Positions 12,421-26,858 of a stretch of 64,000 nt of DNA are shown here, piece by piece (the stretch's first letter is position 1; every line of letters begins with the position of its first letter). Below the pieces are notes generated by a model that was given only the letters and a program-made list of their open reading frames with translations, did no database searches and had not been told where the DNA came from. Both the position numbers and the translations under genes were made by a program. Origin of the DNA: Motacilla alba alba (Eukaryota > Chordata > Aves > Passeriformes > Motacillidae); the NCBI RefSeq assembly GCF_015832195.1, contig NC_052017.1:93517929-93581928 (forward strand), in the 5' to 3' direction.

Positions 12421-15400
12421 CTTTGAAGTGAAATAAAAAAAATGGTGTTATTATAGATCCTTCTTGACATCCTATCATTTTTGTATAGGATTAAAAATAT
12501 GTATACAAAGCTCTAGATAAAGGACTCCGGCAAAAGATGTCTTGGTTGAAGGGAAAAAAAAAGTAAAGACATACTGTTGTGAATTTTTACTTCAAAATCC
12601 CAAAGCGTCTCTTTTATATTCTTCTGGAATGGCATGAATAGAACCAGCAGCCCCCTAGTAAAAAGACTCCTTTGGTTTTTAACTACAGGGTAAATTACGC
12701 TTTACTTTTGTTACCTTGGGTCTGACTTTTGGTCTTCAAAAGAAAATCTTTTTTTTTTTTTTTCCTTGTACTTAACTGAGCAATGGGTATTGTGTGTGAA
12801 TGTATATAAGTATATCCATATGACCCCTAGCTGTAGCGCTACATTAAACATATTTATTTTATTATATACACGCACAAAGGGATGCAATGTGCAAGGTGTT
12901 GGGGTTTTTTATATGAGAGAGAGGAACTGGCAACTCAACAGTGAATTGATACACTTAATTCTTACCTACATTTATGTTTTCAAATTTTCCAGGTCTTCCA
13001 GAAGACCTGGAACCTAACCAGTCAAGAAAAAGTACCAAAGCCACAAGTAAATTCTGAGTGAATATTCCCATATGAATGAGGATTAGTTTATGTTTCACTG
13101 TGGTATATCAGCAGATGAAATATTACACTGTATATTTCCTCTTTATCTGGTGTATTTCTTCCCTCCCTCCCTCTTCCGTACCCTCATCTCTCCCTTAAGT
13201 AACTGGGCTTTGCTTTATTTTATTATTTGAATTGTGTTTAGTCAGGGGCATATGGATGTTTAGAAGGACATTTATTTCAAGGGGGGAATTTCTCAAAACC
13301 ATGGTTCTTTTAGGGTCTGATTTTGTCTTGTCCTTGAAATATGCTTTTTCCTCTCTTTCCAGTTTGGCCTGTTCCATATATTTCTTCAGGGCAATTAATC
13401 ATTTAGACTCGACATATAATTTGTTTATTCAGTAGTTATATATATGCAACCTTTCTTTTTTTCCCTCCCATTAAAGATTTTGCTTTCCTATCACAGACAT
13501 TTTCATCAAACCTCTGTTTTATGCCTTTACCTAATATTCATTGCTAGAAGCGTGCAAAGATCTTGCTTGCTTTGTATTAAGTTCCCCTTGCCCTGCCCAA
13601 ACCACTAGGAAATTACACATATTCAACTTCACAACAGACCCCTCATGGTACAGTGCGGTCACAGCTCTTTGTGCATCCTGCACGAGCTGATCCTTTTATT
13701 TGCTTAGGATAGCACAGATGCTTTGTTCCTCGCCGTGGAAGGGATTCTGCCTATTCTCATTTACATGTCCCATTGATTTCAGCTAAGTACATACAGTACA
13801 TGGTATTGCAGCAAAGACCATTGGAAATATCTCTGTTATTGCAGCATGCTGCACACTCTGCAGCAAATCTGCACCACAATAAACCTCTTCCTGCAGCATC
13901 CAGAGATACTCAAATAGCAGCAGGAGAGAAATGCCTGATGGTGTCCTGAGTGATATGTTACATTTGACTGTCACTTCTGGTCTCCCTGCTGGAGCTGTTC
14001 CATCTCGGTTATTTATTAAAAAAATTTCAGGGTCGTTTGGGTTTTTTCTCCCCTCCCATTCTTATGAATTCCAGACCTTTTCCTCCTCCATTCACAAACG
14101 AGCTCCTCTCTGAAGTCTGAATGACAAGCTGAACTTTGTGATCTTAGCATAGATCCCTACAACACACAGTTTTTTTAATACTTCCACAGGAATATTTCAT
14201 GCTGATGGACAATGCCAGAAAGGACATATGCTTTTGTTGCCATTTTACTCGTGCTCGTGCACCTTGCCTCAGTATGTCCCAGTCACGTCCTGGACTGTTG
14301 ATTTTAATTTGCATGTCTCCTGGAAACAACAGGAGAGCATTCCTTTCAGAAGGGACTGAATTTGTCCCACAACATTTGCCTCTATTTTAAGCTAATAAAA
14401 TTCCTCCCTGCCTTTTTTTCCCCCCTTTTTTCCCTGTCTCTGCAAGAGGGTCTGTCTCTCTAATGACACAGGTGGATGTGGTACTTGCCAAGGGGAGCAA
14501 AGTATTAGGAGCAGAAAAATATCTACTGACATTTCACCACGTGAGTGGCTTTGGGATGGCACAGGGAACACTCTCTCTGGCAGCAAAATCCCCAGGCCAG
14601 GTCCTTGCTGTAGACAGGGTATTTTCTATTTGGGCCAGTACACAGCAGGGCTGTGACTGACACCTCAATGTCACCTCCAGCTTTGAGCCCATTTGCAGCT
14701 GAAAGAGCCAGCAATGGTGGGTCAGCTTCCCTCTCAGAGGAGAGAGCAAAGCCCAGCTTGTCCAACCAGCAAATTTAGATAAATTTAGCTCCTCTAAATT
14801 ATTTGTAGCTTCTATTCATATTTAGATGCGTGTACTTTTAAAATACAAGTGAAAGCAAACAAAGGAGAGATATTTTGCACAGCCATAGTCTCCAACTTAG
14901 ACATCTAACTGCTTTTAATTGGAGCCATAAGTCATTCAACCATCAAAATAAATGCTGGCCAGAAAGTAGCAGCTGATTTTTTAAGCTTATTCAGTTAAAT
15001 GGACCTTGCATGCTTTTAACCAGCTCTGCACCCACCTGAAATGAGAAGTTTTTGTTCCAGCTGTAGAAAAGCTAATTCTGCCACTGACCTTTCTACAGTC
15101 ATCCCACCTTGCTGCCTGCCTTCTCCCAGAGGCTGTCATTCTCCATTTTCACACCAGAATGGCATAGCACTTTGGCTTGCCAGTTTTATTTGCCTGAAAA
15201 TGCAAATATAGGTAAACCATGAACTTACGATGAATTTGTGGATGAATGTGTGTTCCTCAGGAATCTTTCTTTTATTTTTATTCAAATAAAGGGGCAATTT
15301 GTTAAAATTTTACCTTGGTAAAACTGAGAATGATTAAAGATAGTAAAATGTTTTGTTTAGGACAGTGCAAGATTTTCATATCAGCAGAAAACTAAAAAAC

Positions 15401-18400
15401 AAAAGAAAGTGTAGACCAGGCTGACTTGCTTTTTTAACTTTTCCATAACCTGTTAGCAGCAACCTGTAGTGGTCATTTTCCTCACAGTTCTTCTCCCCAA
15501 ACCTCCAACTTCTTTTCCCCCTGGGGATTTCTTTCATGCAACTTTTTAAACCTGCTTGTTTGTTCCTTCACCTATTCCTCCCTCAACTCATCTCATAAGA
15601 TTCTTAGTTTGGAAACCTCTTCGGTATATATCCAACCCATAAAAAACAAACACATTTGGGAAGACTGGAGTAATGCCTAGGTAGCTTGGTGCAGTGGTTT
15701 GGTCTTACTTTTTTTTTAATTAAAAAATTAGCATCTTGTGCCAGATAATCTGCCACCTTCTGTATTATGTGTAGATCTGCTGAGGCTGCATCATATAAAC
15801 CAAACAGAGTTTGGTCAGCATATTAAATTCATCCTTGTTTCTTTGACTATCATTTGTTTATCAGGAAAAGACTGGTCTAGACCTTAATCAAAATGAGGAA
15901 AATTAAATTCCTACTAATTAGGGAGTTCTCAGCACTTGCTAGATCTTTTCAAAGATGAAGAGGTTAATCATTTGCAGTCAGACAGTAAGAAATGAACCAC
16001 TTGTCTCTTCCTTCATCCTCTATGCAGTTCCTCCATTTCAACATCCTTGTTACTAAATCTGAGACAATGTGTAATTATACAGAAGGAAATCTCTCTGGGG
16101 TATAGCTGAAGTTGTTTAAATTGTGCTGATTTACAAAGATGAAGGATTTTTATTTTTTTTCCACAACTAGAAAAAAAAATTACCTTTTTTTCATAATGGC
16201 AAACAACCTCCTGCAAAGTCAACTCCTTTTCTGAAAGTCATTGCTAGTTTTATAATTTCTGAGTCATTAGATAACAGATAGAACTCCACACTTAGTGGTT
16301 TCAAATGTTTATGGTCTGCAATTCATTCTTAATGAGCTCTCTCCATGTCTTTATTCTTCTTCACACCCTCCTGCTGGGAAATGTCTTACTCTGCCTTGGC
16401 TTTTGTTAATGATTCCACAATCATTTCAGAGCCATTTCTTCTGCCTTATGTAATTCTGACACTGCATAAGAGCCTGGCTCTGCAGCCTCACAGTTGGAAA
16501 TGTAACCTTTAATGTATTAATTTCTCTTGCTCAAAACAATTTAACCTCTGTCTTGGTTTTGTGATTGCTAAGTGTTCCAATTAAATGCCTCTTTCATTTT
16601 TTGTCCTGGAGGGCTTGATCTTACCAGTATTATGTTTAACATACCCTACCTAGCAAATGATGAGCACTCCAGGGTCCCCTCAAGTGTTCTTTATCAATCC
16701 GTTATCTATCTCAGGAGTGTCTGTCACATTTTCAAAACAACAACAACAACAGAAGAGATTAATTAAACTACTTTTAAACACTAAATAACAAAAACCACTA
16801 CAAGTGGAAACAAATAATTACATAGCAGGAGAAGGAGTAATCCAGGAGGAATAAATGCACTCCCCCCCAGCCCCCTGATCAATAGTAACCCCTGAATGCT
16901 ATTTAAATGCTGAATCTTCCACATCAGGATGCAGCCGGGATCAGGAGTTGTGAGAATGTGAAAATTAATCACAGTAACAAAAAGTCTCTCTGTGCTTGTC
17001 TTTTTTTATTTCACCACCTGGCACTTAACAAAAAACATGCCCAGCAAGTTCTGAGAGGTTTTGAACCTGCATCCAGCAGGAAAACATCTTTTTGAAAAGA
17101 AAGAGGGAGTAGGAGCAGGGAAAAGGTGGAAGGATTGGAAAAATAGCCTCAGATAGGTCGCTACTCCAAGCACTATTGTTAATTAAATATGGTATCATAA
17201 CATCATAAGTAAAAATGGTATCATAACAAGTTGGCTGTCAGCTGCTTCAGTGGGGAAATTCCATGTTTCCTCCTAATTTCTCTTTGCCCTAAGTCAAACT
17301 TATTTTGGCCATCAGCTTTATTACATCAGCTATGAAGACTTCTGTGTAAAGTAACTGTAAGAGCAATAGAACAAGACTTCAGCTGAGCCCATGCCTGTTT
17401 ATTCCCAACCATTCTCCAAGCACTGCCTACGTGCATCTGGACTCAAAATGCTGTGCAAGTGACAGAAGAGCAGAGGTAACAGGAGGAGCAGGCTGGCTTG
17501 TGTCACAAGTGCTGGGGGCCACGCTTAGGCTGCCCACTGATAGTGGGTAACCGGTGCCATCACAGGTGCTGTGCCCAAATTCAGGGCAGCAGCCAGCACC
17601 TGAGGTGACCTGCCACTCCCCAGGCCCCTCCAAGGGCAGGCACATGAAGGAGCAGCAGGACTTCAGCCAGGATTCTGAGGCAGAGGGGAAATGGCTCATG
17701 GTCCCCAATGTCGTTTGCTGATGCTGGCAGCTGTAATGCCAAGTACTTCCCAGACAACTGGAATTGTTATTGGTGTGCATGCTTCACAGGCATTATCTGA
17801 AAGCAGGAAAGGATATTCCTAAGGAATTATTTCAAGGCAAATGCCACTCACTCAGTCATGATTTCTTTTCCAGCCATCCATCCTCACGGGCAGTTCAACA
17901 GCAGCCCAGGGTGAGCCACACCACGAGTGCAGCCTGTCCTCCTTGCTCTTCCATAAGCACTTTCTGGGCTGTAGACACAGGACAAATAGCTTTGGCATGT
18001 TTCTTGACATTAGAGCCGAAAGTGTCCCTCTCTCTCTGTACCCATCCTCCCACACAAGCAGCTGGGCTGGGCTGAGACTGCTTATTGGTTTCTAATTAAT
18101 CCCACCTCTCACTTGCAAACTTAAAAAGCTTTAACTCTGCACTTTTCACAGGTTGCAGGGTAGGGTGTTGGTCTGAGAGCTCCACAGACCTTCAGGAGGA
18201 GCACGGGAAGGTCAGACAAGGCCTCGCACTTTACTGAACATGCTCACTCCTCTTCATCCCTGTCTCCCTCCTGCAAGCTTCTAGCTGTGCTCACAGTGCT
18301 GTCTTCCCTGCTAGGGAAGCTGATAGTTTTTCCTTTAGCTTTTGTTTTCAGCTCTGTGGTCTTTAAGTGGGACCTGTCAAGCACAAGCTTCTGACTGAAG

Positions 18401-19709
18401 GATCAAATCTCATTCTGCAGAACACTGCAGCTTCCAAAATCTTTAAAGGAGTGCCTCAAGTATTTATCACTGGCATGAGGTTGAGCACCACTTGTCCTGG
18501 ATTCCCTTAGATTTTGGGGTGCTTCCACCAAGATGATACTGCAGTAAGTTTTTCCACAATGCTTCTAAATTTCTTGGAGCGCTTGTCAGGCGAGTGTCTG
18601 ACTGCCTGTGGCTCTATCATTGTGTGGTAGCTGTGCTCTCAGACACAGACACACTAAAGGCATCATTTAGTGTCCCAGACAAAAGCAGCTTGTGCAGTTA
18701 GAGATTTCTTAAATATCCACATGATAACTGGAGGATATGACAAGGGACCTGTGGTAGACCCAGCCAACAGCAAACCTGGCAGCTGAGGGACCAGAAGGAT
18801 GCCCAGGGTGTCTCAGGTGGTTCTAGATAGGTTGACTTGGGCAAATGAGCTGTGCCTAAAGTATCTGAAACCCCTTAAATGAATGATGAAACTTTCCATG
18901 TGCAAGGCAGCCATTATCTCTAGTGCCACAATCTGGCGGGGACAAAGGAAGGCACCACTGTGAGCTGGCAGCATGGCATTGCTCCCTAGCAGTCAATATT
19001 TACAAGAGATTGCAGATGGGTGTGCAAATCTTCCTCATCCCCACACTAATCAAGAGTCAAAGGAAGCAGGTCAATGTTTGCAATGTTCAGCTCTCCTCTA
19101 TTGCTTCATGTCCACATTTCCACATAGTGAGGAGACCTTTTCAGCAGTAATGAGAACTCAGCATCCTTTTCAATTACATTGTGGCCATGGAAAGCTCTTG
19201 AATAAATGCATTTTTATTTTCAGACTTGCAATTTTTACCCGTATTTATCACAACAGCTCCTGCAATCACAGCCATGAGGTTTGGTTTTAGCAATTATCTG
19301 CTACAACAGCATCTCACTTACTTGCTTCTTGTTTAAAAAGCAAAACCCTGTCTGCTCACAGACCATAGCACTTCAGGAAGAGATTGGTAATTTGTAGACT
19401 GACATTTTACATTCATGGATGATACACATTGGCAAGTTCAACCTATGGTGTGCAATCTTTGGTAAAACTGAAATTACAAATGTTGCCCCCCTTCAAAAAG
19501 AACATGTGCTTCACTGACAAAAGCATATTTAAGTATGTATTGGAAATTTTCTGTCAAGAAGTGAGATGTCTAGGGAGACTTTTGAGATGAGATTCTTCAG
19601 GTGACATGCCCTTCACTGCTTCACTGTGGAGCTTCTTGCTAAGTCCTGTATCCCTACAAGCTTTGGCACAGCAAGACCCTGCTTGGAACTGGAATCTCTA
19701 AGGAGAAGA
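12421..19709. other. Intergenic DNA, no gene recognised
   Basis: Apart from the palindrome at 12987-13012, this block has only simple tracts: T runs (12750-12763), a CT-rich stretch (13160-13195), (CAA)n at 16738-16750 and a 14-bp direct repeat ATGGTATCATAACA (17189 and 17215). GC content rises at about 17480-18090, where frames are open on both strands by composition only. No domain was recognised. Confidence 0.6.
12987..13012. repeat. Near-perfect 26-bp palindrome (12-bp arms, 2-bp centre)
   Basis: TTCCAGGTCTTC (12987-12998) is followed by CA and then by its exact reverse complement GAAGACCTGGAA (13001-13012). The centre reads CTTCCAGAAG, which fits the inverted nTTCnnGAAn layout of a heat-shock-factor site and also resembles a STAT half-site pair. 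Function is unknown. Confidence 0.75.
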
Positions 19710-19834
19710 GAAAAAGAAAAAGAAAAAGAAAAAGAAAAAGAAAAAGAAAAAGAAAAAGAAAAAGAAAAAGAAAAAGAAAAAGAAAAAGAAAAAGAAAAAG
19801 AAAAAGAAAAAGAAAAAAAAGAAAAATAAAAAGA
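19710..19834 (+). repeat. (GAAAAA)n hexanucleotide microsatellite
   Basis: About 17 uninterrupted copies of a GAAAAA unit, followed by an imperfect A-rich end. The plus strand is pure purine. The Lys/Glu-repeat frame crossing it (19626-19829) is an artefact of the repeat. Confidence 0.95.
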
Positions 19835-21629
19835 AGATAGCCATGCAGTTGATTCAGTTAAAAATCACACATTCTACACTGAAACAACTATTTGCCAATG
19901 GTTTGGAAAGCAATGCTTGTTTAAAATGTATTGATAATAATAATTTAAACTCTTCATTACTATCATTTGAACCATTACTTTTTTTCTGTGCCTGTAATGT
20001 TGTATACTATGAGAAGTAAATTAAGTGAACACTTGAGGCATTCTCCAACTTTGAATAGGTTTTATGATTCTGTGAGAATATACCAGCTATATTTCATTTC
20101 TCTTGAGGATTCCACTCTTGGGAAAATGGTTAAAAATTTTCCAACATAATTGGGCTTTCACTGGAAAATTAGGAGTTCATTTAAATAATTTATTTCACAT
20201 AAAGTGTCTTTTTATGTAGAAATTTTGAACTTTGCATTGTAAAGGCAAGAACTTCAAACCCAAGAACTTCAATTTCCAACACAAACTAAAATAATTTATT
20301 TTAACAATAGAACATCTTTGTAAAAAGCCTGTCCATTTTCAATTTTAAATGAAAGAAAAACAAATTGTGTATGGGCAAAATGCTATTTTCTAATAGTTCT
20401 AGAGCTGACCTCTCCATTGAAGTTAATGGACCAGATCATAAGGTATTTATTCAGCATTCTCTTGGGAATTTCTCCAGTTTCACACATGCAAATGCCAAAT
20501 ATCCGAATATTGAGCGTATGAACCTCTGAACATTACTTTCTGGAAACAGTAGTTGCTCAGCATTTATCAGTCTGTGTAACAAACTTCTTCACCCATGGCT
20601 GACTATCACCAGATGATGAATGCTCATGCAGTTTTTCTCAAGCTGTGGGATGGAATAATACTGCAAGGCACATTTTTTTTTTCCATGAAATAGTCTTCTC
20701 ACAGAACTATGCTAAAGCTGAGCCACTCATTCTATATACAAGAGAACTGAGCAGGCGATATTTCTGCTTCTGCTGATCCAGCAAGAAAGGCAAGCAAAAT
20801 GGCTCTCCTGGGTTAGAATCTGTCCAAAAGCAGCAGGGAATGTAAGGATAGGTCTCCTGTGCCTTGAGAAAGGAAGTTTCTGCTGGAGCTTGTACACTGC
20901 ATCCAAAGTTAATTAAGAGTCCAAAATCAACTTAGAAAATTAATAGCATGATTTTTTAAAAGCTTAGCTCTGCAGAAAAAAACCTCTGATATATCTGCAA
21001 GATTCTGTACAAACAAATGTAGACAAATATAGAAAAATGCAAGACAAGACATTATAACTTCAATAAAATTGTCACTGCCCAGCAGTTACCAAGATCATCT
21101 TAGGTACCTTTCACAATGGATCAACATGCTCAGATAGCACTGACAACAGGAAGCTGCAGCACAGAAACCCATGGTTGTGCATGCAAATGTAACACAAAAG
21201 AAAATTCTTTGGAAATTTAGCCACTTTTCTCTGCACGTTGTTGTTCTTAGATCGTCTTTTCAAATGCTCACATGCAAAAATTGAAAACAACTGCCCAGCT
21301 GCTGAAGAGCCTCGGCAGAAGGGTGCTCTGCACAAAAGACGAGAACTTTGTGATTGTCACCTGTGGATTAATTACTGTCAAGAAGCATCATAAAGCCAGT
21401 CACTGTCCTCATGCAGTAATAGGCTGTGTGAGTGGAACCATGGACCTCAGTCATTTGCCACGATGCTGTTCTCTCCAGACTTCAGCCAGAGTCTCCAGCA
21501 AGGGATGGTGGGTGCCTGCAGGGAGGCACATGGACTTGGAACCACCCCAAGCACATCACCATGCCCACTTCTTCCTCATTTCCCTCCAACAACTATGCAA
21601 AATAGTAACCAGCTCAGTTGCTCTTACAG

Positions 21630-21669
<40 letters not shown>

Positions 21670-24600
21670 AAAAAAAGAAAGAAAAAGCCCAAAAAAGCTC
21701 AAACATTCTAGCCTGACTGCATCACTCAAACAAAAGAAAGATCAAACTCTGTGGGTCTCATCTATAGCTCTTTCTCAACCAGGTGACCCTACCACCTTTC
21801 TCACTGTGTGACCATGTGGTAGGGTTTGTCTGGTACAGTGCTGTGTTGAAGGATTTGTGCTCCTCTGGGCAATATTTGTGTAATAATAATGATGTTTTCT
21901 TGCAGGAAGCTCATTGTACAACACATACCATTGGGTTCAACATTTCCCCTCCTCCCAGCATTCAACAGGGAGTATTTAAGATAATATCAGGAAGTTGCTA
22001 AAGAAAGTTTGAAATAAGGAGATGTTGTAATCTGGCAACCAATTTCAGTATTTTTGTGCAGTGATAGATTTAATAATTTATAAATCAGTGGCATGAACAA
22101 AGCAAGAACCAAAACAGAGCTACCCATTTCAAAAGTGTAAAGACAGTTAACCTTTAAACAGATGGATAATTCCAGACAGCACTGTAAAATTAATAGAGCC
22201 TAAACTGTAGGTCTCAAAGCTGCAGAATACATCTTGGGAGACCATGTTTTTGAGATCATCATAAATCAATTTTTTTTCTTATCAGTCCCTTATGCATAAA
22301 TCGACTACAAGGCCTCCTAGGTTATGAATATGTATGTCATGACATGACAACTGATCCAGTGCTCCAGTATCAAAAGTCCTGTGATCTTATTGCTTATACT
22401 AAACCATCAGCTTCTTCACATCGTGCAGAAACAGCCACAACAACAATATGAAGGCTGGACTGGGAAAAGGTAAGAAGAAGAGATTTTCTGCAGGGGAAAT
22501 TGTAGTGAATGAAAGCATGGAATCTCTTAAGGAATCTCCTTTCCATCTTTGCATTATTTGCAATTCTTTTCCTCATTAAATCGTGTCTTTTCAGAGACAT
22601 TTTGCTTCCCCCAGCTAAAATCTTCCAGCTTTGGCAAGGAACAGAAGGCAAACTGTGAACTACCAGGGACCTGATGGCTTTTTCTGTCTTTATGAACACA
22701 CATGCTCTGTCCATACACAAGAACAAACCTGACCCCACTTCAGGATGGTGTAAACACACACCCTACAAAATACACTTTCAATTATCAGGAACCAAAAATT
22801 ACTAGAAAACACATTCTTTTGCATTGCCTTAAAAAGCACAATTGAAAACATATTTCATAAAGGGATACATTTATAAGTACAGGATACAATCAAAAACCAA
22901 GTGAGAATGAGGGCTGGGATGGAAGTGAAGCTCAAAGAGTGATGTTACATAGCTGCCAGGCTCAGATATGCCAGTCCCTGGGAGAGACTTTCATTAGCAA
23001 TAGGGAAGACGCTGGCTGTGGAATAAACATGAAACTTGATCTGATGATCTCTTGCCTTGATACCACATAGACCGCTGCTAATTATGAAGCTGCCTGACAA
23101 GCAAATAGTGCTCCATATTTATAACAACAGGCAAAATCAGCCAATTTGTCATTTTAATGTCTGATATAACTTTGAATTTTCCATAAAAGAGGCAAGGAAA
23201 TTAGGACCAGAGTTTACAGTTAAAAAAATAGAGGGGAACATATTTCTCTCGATCCCCAAAGGTCTTTGTATTTTTCCCTCATCCCACAATACTTCTTCAC
23301 TCTGGCTCTGCAGAAATTTCTTTTTACTCCTTCAATCTCAGAGATGTGGAAGTTGTCACCCACAGCAAGGCAGGGCAACACAGTGAAACCAGCCTGCTGT
23401 AAAACCAGTGTGAAGAAACAATGAACTGGTATCATCTGGAAATATGTCATCACTTTCATTTGCTCCCATCCTGGGCAGGCAGTGACTTTATGTGAATAAA
23501 GGCACATAAAAGGACATGGAACCAGGACATGTGTCCTCACTTGAATATCAAACAAATGAGATTCAGCCAGCAACAAATGAGGGGTTTTGAGTCCTCCTTG
23601 CTTTCACAGAAACACAGGCAGCATGCATAGAAGCAGTGCGATACCAGAGGTGACTTGCTCACTTTACACACAAAAAACTTATTTGAACAGACACATGCTG
23701 AATAGAATATACAACATAAAGCTTCTAAGCTATATGTGACCCAATTTTGCAGATATCTACTGCCTCTGAGTACTCAATATCACATTAACATAAATGCCAT
23801 TAAGTTTTGGCCCTGTATCATCTTTATTTTTTATAGATACATAATTATTGAGAAGAGGCTGTTAACTTTTTATAGACTTTAAATATAGTCTATCAGTACT
23901 CTCTATCTCACTTTGTTTAAGGATTCACCCAGCAGAAAAACTGTGTTGTTTTCCACTTTACAAAAAAATATGCTTCTGCTTCATGGAGTGAGGAGAGATC
24001 CACTGTATCCTCTCGGGTGCACAGCCACCAGGTACACACAGCAATTGACACTGACTCATCACAGACATGGGCCCAGCCAACCCTTTAATTTGAGAAAGCT
24101 TGGAACCTACTTTTAATGTATGTTATAACCTCAGTAGTTCTGCAACCTCATAAAAAGAATAAAGAGCAATGTCCCATGTCTAGAAACAGAAATTATTTCT
24201 ATCAGAAGTTATGCATTCGGTGTAATTAATTCCTATTTTTTAGGGTTTTTTTTTTTTTTTTTTAACCAGGAAACAGTCACTCAGCTCAAGCAGAGGATAT
24301 TTTAAAAGCTTTTTTTCCAGTTTTGAAAAAAATTGAATTTGCAGTTCCATCTGATGATGGGACGGAGCAGAACTTTGCAGAGTCTTTAAGCACATTTTAA
24401 TCCCATCATTTTATATGGAGAGCCCAGAGGAGACACTCAGCATAATATTTCACATGTCCAAAAGATGAAACAAGGTCTCAGCTACCATCTATTTGATTTT
24501 TTTCTTTTTCCCACAAAATTGGGAAGAATTACATTAGTATATATTGTGCACAGACAAGCTTACCTGAGATTTCCCTCTTGATATGGCCAGAAAATCCTTC

Positions 24601-26858
24601 TTGGGGGAAAATGAACATGTTGGATGCTTAAAAAATAACAAAGTATTTTAGAGGCTACACTAAAAAAAAAAAGTCTTTTACTTGCCACCACCTCCCCAAA
24701 ACTATTATTTTTCCTGCTGGGTTTAGTAGCTGAAATACCTCAGTGTTTTCACTGAGCATTACCATGTTTACAATAAAAAGAAAGCCCTACGGGAGTCTCA
24801 TTTGATTTCATTGCACTGTTTATAAATTAACAAGAAATGGAGACTGTTCTGAATGGCAGAGAGAAAGAGAAGATACATACACTCTGGGAATTCTGTAATG
24901 GCAAAAACAAACTGATCTCTGATGATAAATTATCCCTGACCAGAGATGGCCGGCTTGGCCAAGGCCTCTGTATCAAGGATATAATGAGGGGTCACAGTGT
25001 GGTATGGGCTACTGCAGAAAAGGACAGAGGTTAAATCTTTCTGATGAAATCCCAATTCATTGATTGCACTTCCTGTTGCTATCTGTGGAGGTGACTGGAA
25101 GCAGCAGTGAGCTGTGACTTGGAAGGATTGCGTTCTCACTGGTGCTGTAGTGCTGTGTTGTAACTGCTGAATCAGTGTTGTGATGGTGATAGAGCAGAGC
25201 TGACCCCAGCAATCAGAAATGCTCTGCTCAGCCAGGGTATTGCTCCTCGTGAAACACAGAGGCCACAGACAGCGAAGAGCTACAGGGCATGAGAACTTGT
25301 CCAGATTTTCTAACACTTGAGCACCTGCTGAGGAGCTCCACTGGGCAGCACCACCAGCACCAAAGCATTTCATTAACCTGTGCTTCCCACCCAACCATCC
25401 TATAAATACATCTCTTTTTCAAGGCAATGTTTGAGGAGGCTGCTGGCTATGCACGGTGTCCCCAAGTACCAAAGACTTTAGTATTTTGTTACTTAAGGCT
25501 TTGATAAAGTGATCCAGTGCCCTCACTCTGTGGGGGTTTTGTGATTAGGAAAACTCCCTCAAAATTTTGTGGTATTTCCATTTATCCTGAAACACAAGTT
25601 AACTCCCTTCTTAAGCATATGAGCAACAGCTGCAACTCCTTCTCCTCCTTATCAAAAGAGATAAAATAGATAAACGTGCTCTCCACTTCAGCATGTGTTG
25701 AAGTAGTCTTCTGAACTGGGGTATGAACGGTGAAACACCACAATTGTATGAGACCTAGCTGCAAGTCTTCCCACAGTGATAAGGTTTGGACCATTACTTT
25801 CATTAATAGACATGAGTTTCAATTGACTTTAATCCTCCAGCATGTTGAAGAATTAGAAGTTTAATGTAAATGTTTGGTGTGAAACAGAATTGAGGAATTT
25901 GTGGTGAATTATTTATTCAGCTAATTTAGCCTCTTTCTCTGTTAATGAATTCTTTGCTTTTTTTATAAGTGCATTTGTTATTCCAACTTGTTTGACAAAA
26001 GATTTGTGTGAATCTGTTTCAGCCGGTGGTTTGTGAACAAGCTACTGACAAGGGCTCTCTTCCCCTCATAGCTGCTTGAGGTTACAGCTGATGAACTGGG
26101 CACCTGAGGCTCCTGGTGTTACTGCTGTCCCCAGATTGGTGACTAATGCTTTTCAAGTAGACATGTGAGAACTTGTGCACAGAGGAATGGGGCTGCCTGG
26201 TAGGCTGAAGATTTAGGGAGAGCAATGAAGCTGCCTTTACCTTGCGTTCTGGTCAGTCAATGCTTAGTCCCATCTCACTTTCAGAACTGGTCTGGGCAGG
26301 CTACACCTTCATAAGTAAAACAATTTTTCAAGCATGCTACCTTGGCCACAATGTTGCTACATTCCAACAAATTAAAGGATATGAGCAGAGACACCCAGCT
26401 GCTCAAAAACTACAAATACAAAGTAATTTAGAAGCCTTTGACAGAGGCAGAGAGGCAAGAATTTCTGATAAAGACACAGCTGCAAACAGCTTCGAGCCTT
26501 GCAATAACACAAGGAGCGTGTATCAATTTCTGTCGCTGCAAACATCGACTGCTGAAACTTAATACCAGCCTCGCCTTCGTGATGATGAAGAGATGACATT
26601 TCCATTTTATTGATCTCACAGAGGTGCAGTGCAGGCAGTGTCAAAGGGAGCTGGGTACAGGGGACCACAGCCCATGTCCACATACAACAGGTGTGTTCTG
26701 AGTCCACGGTGTGGCTTGGTCCTCAGGAGGCTGGGACAAGGAAATCCTCTTGGAGAGCTACACATGCTGCAGAAGAGAAACAAGATTCCAGGGGAAAACC
26801 AGACTTAACTATAAGATCATTTGTGGCTCTCACCATGAAGAAGACCTTTATATTCAAA
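19835..26858. other. Intergenic DNA, no gene recognised
   Basis: Apart from the poly(A) run, nothing gene-like is supported. T runs occur at 20671-20682 and 24247-24263. The region 23820-23905 is AT-rich with a small inverted repeat (ATAGACT/AGTCTAT). Frames such as 24930-25394 on the minus strand lack any known domain. Confidence 0.6.
21630..21667 (+). repeat. Poly(A) run of 38 bases with an A-rich degenerate tail
   Basis: Thirty-eight consecutive A residues are followed by GAAAAAAAAG-type sequence to about 21695. It could be the tail of an old retroposed sequence inserted in plus orientation, or simple slippage. I found no recognisable parent gene or clear target-site duplication upstream. 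Confidence 0.9.

Noticed and set aside
16738..16750. Short CAA run
   Set aside because: Ordinary microsatellite of about four units, too short to be notable.
21272..21811. 179-codon frame with a poly-Lys stretch
   Set aside because: The lysines come from the poly(A) run; the flanks show no domain.
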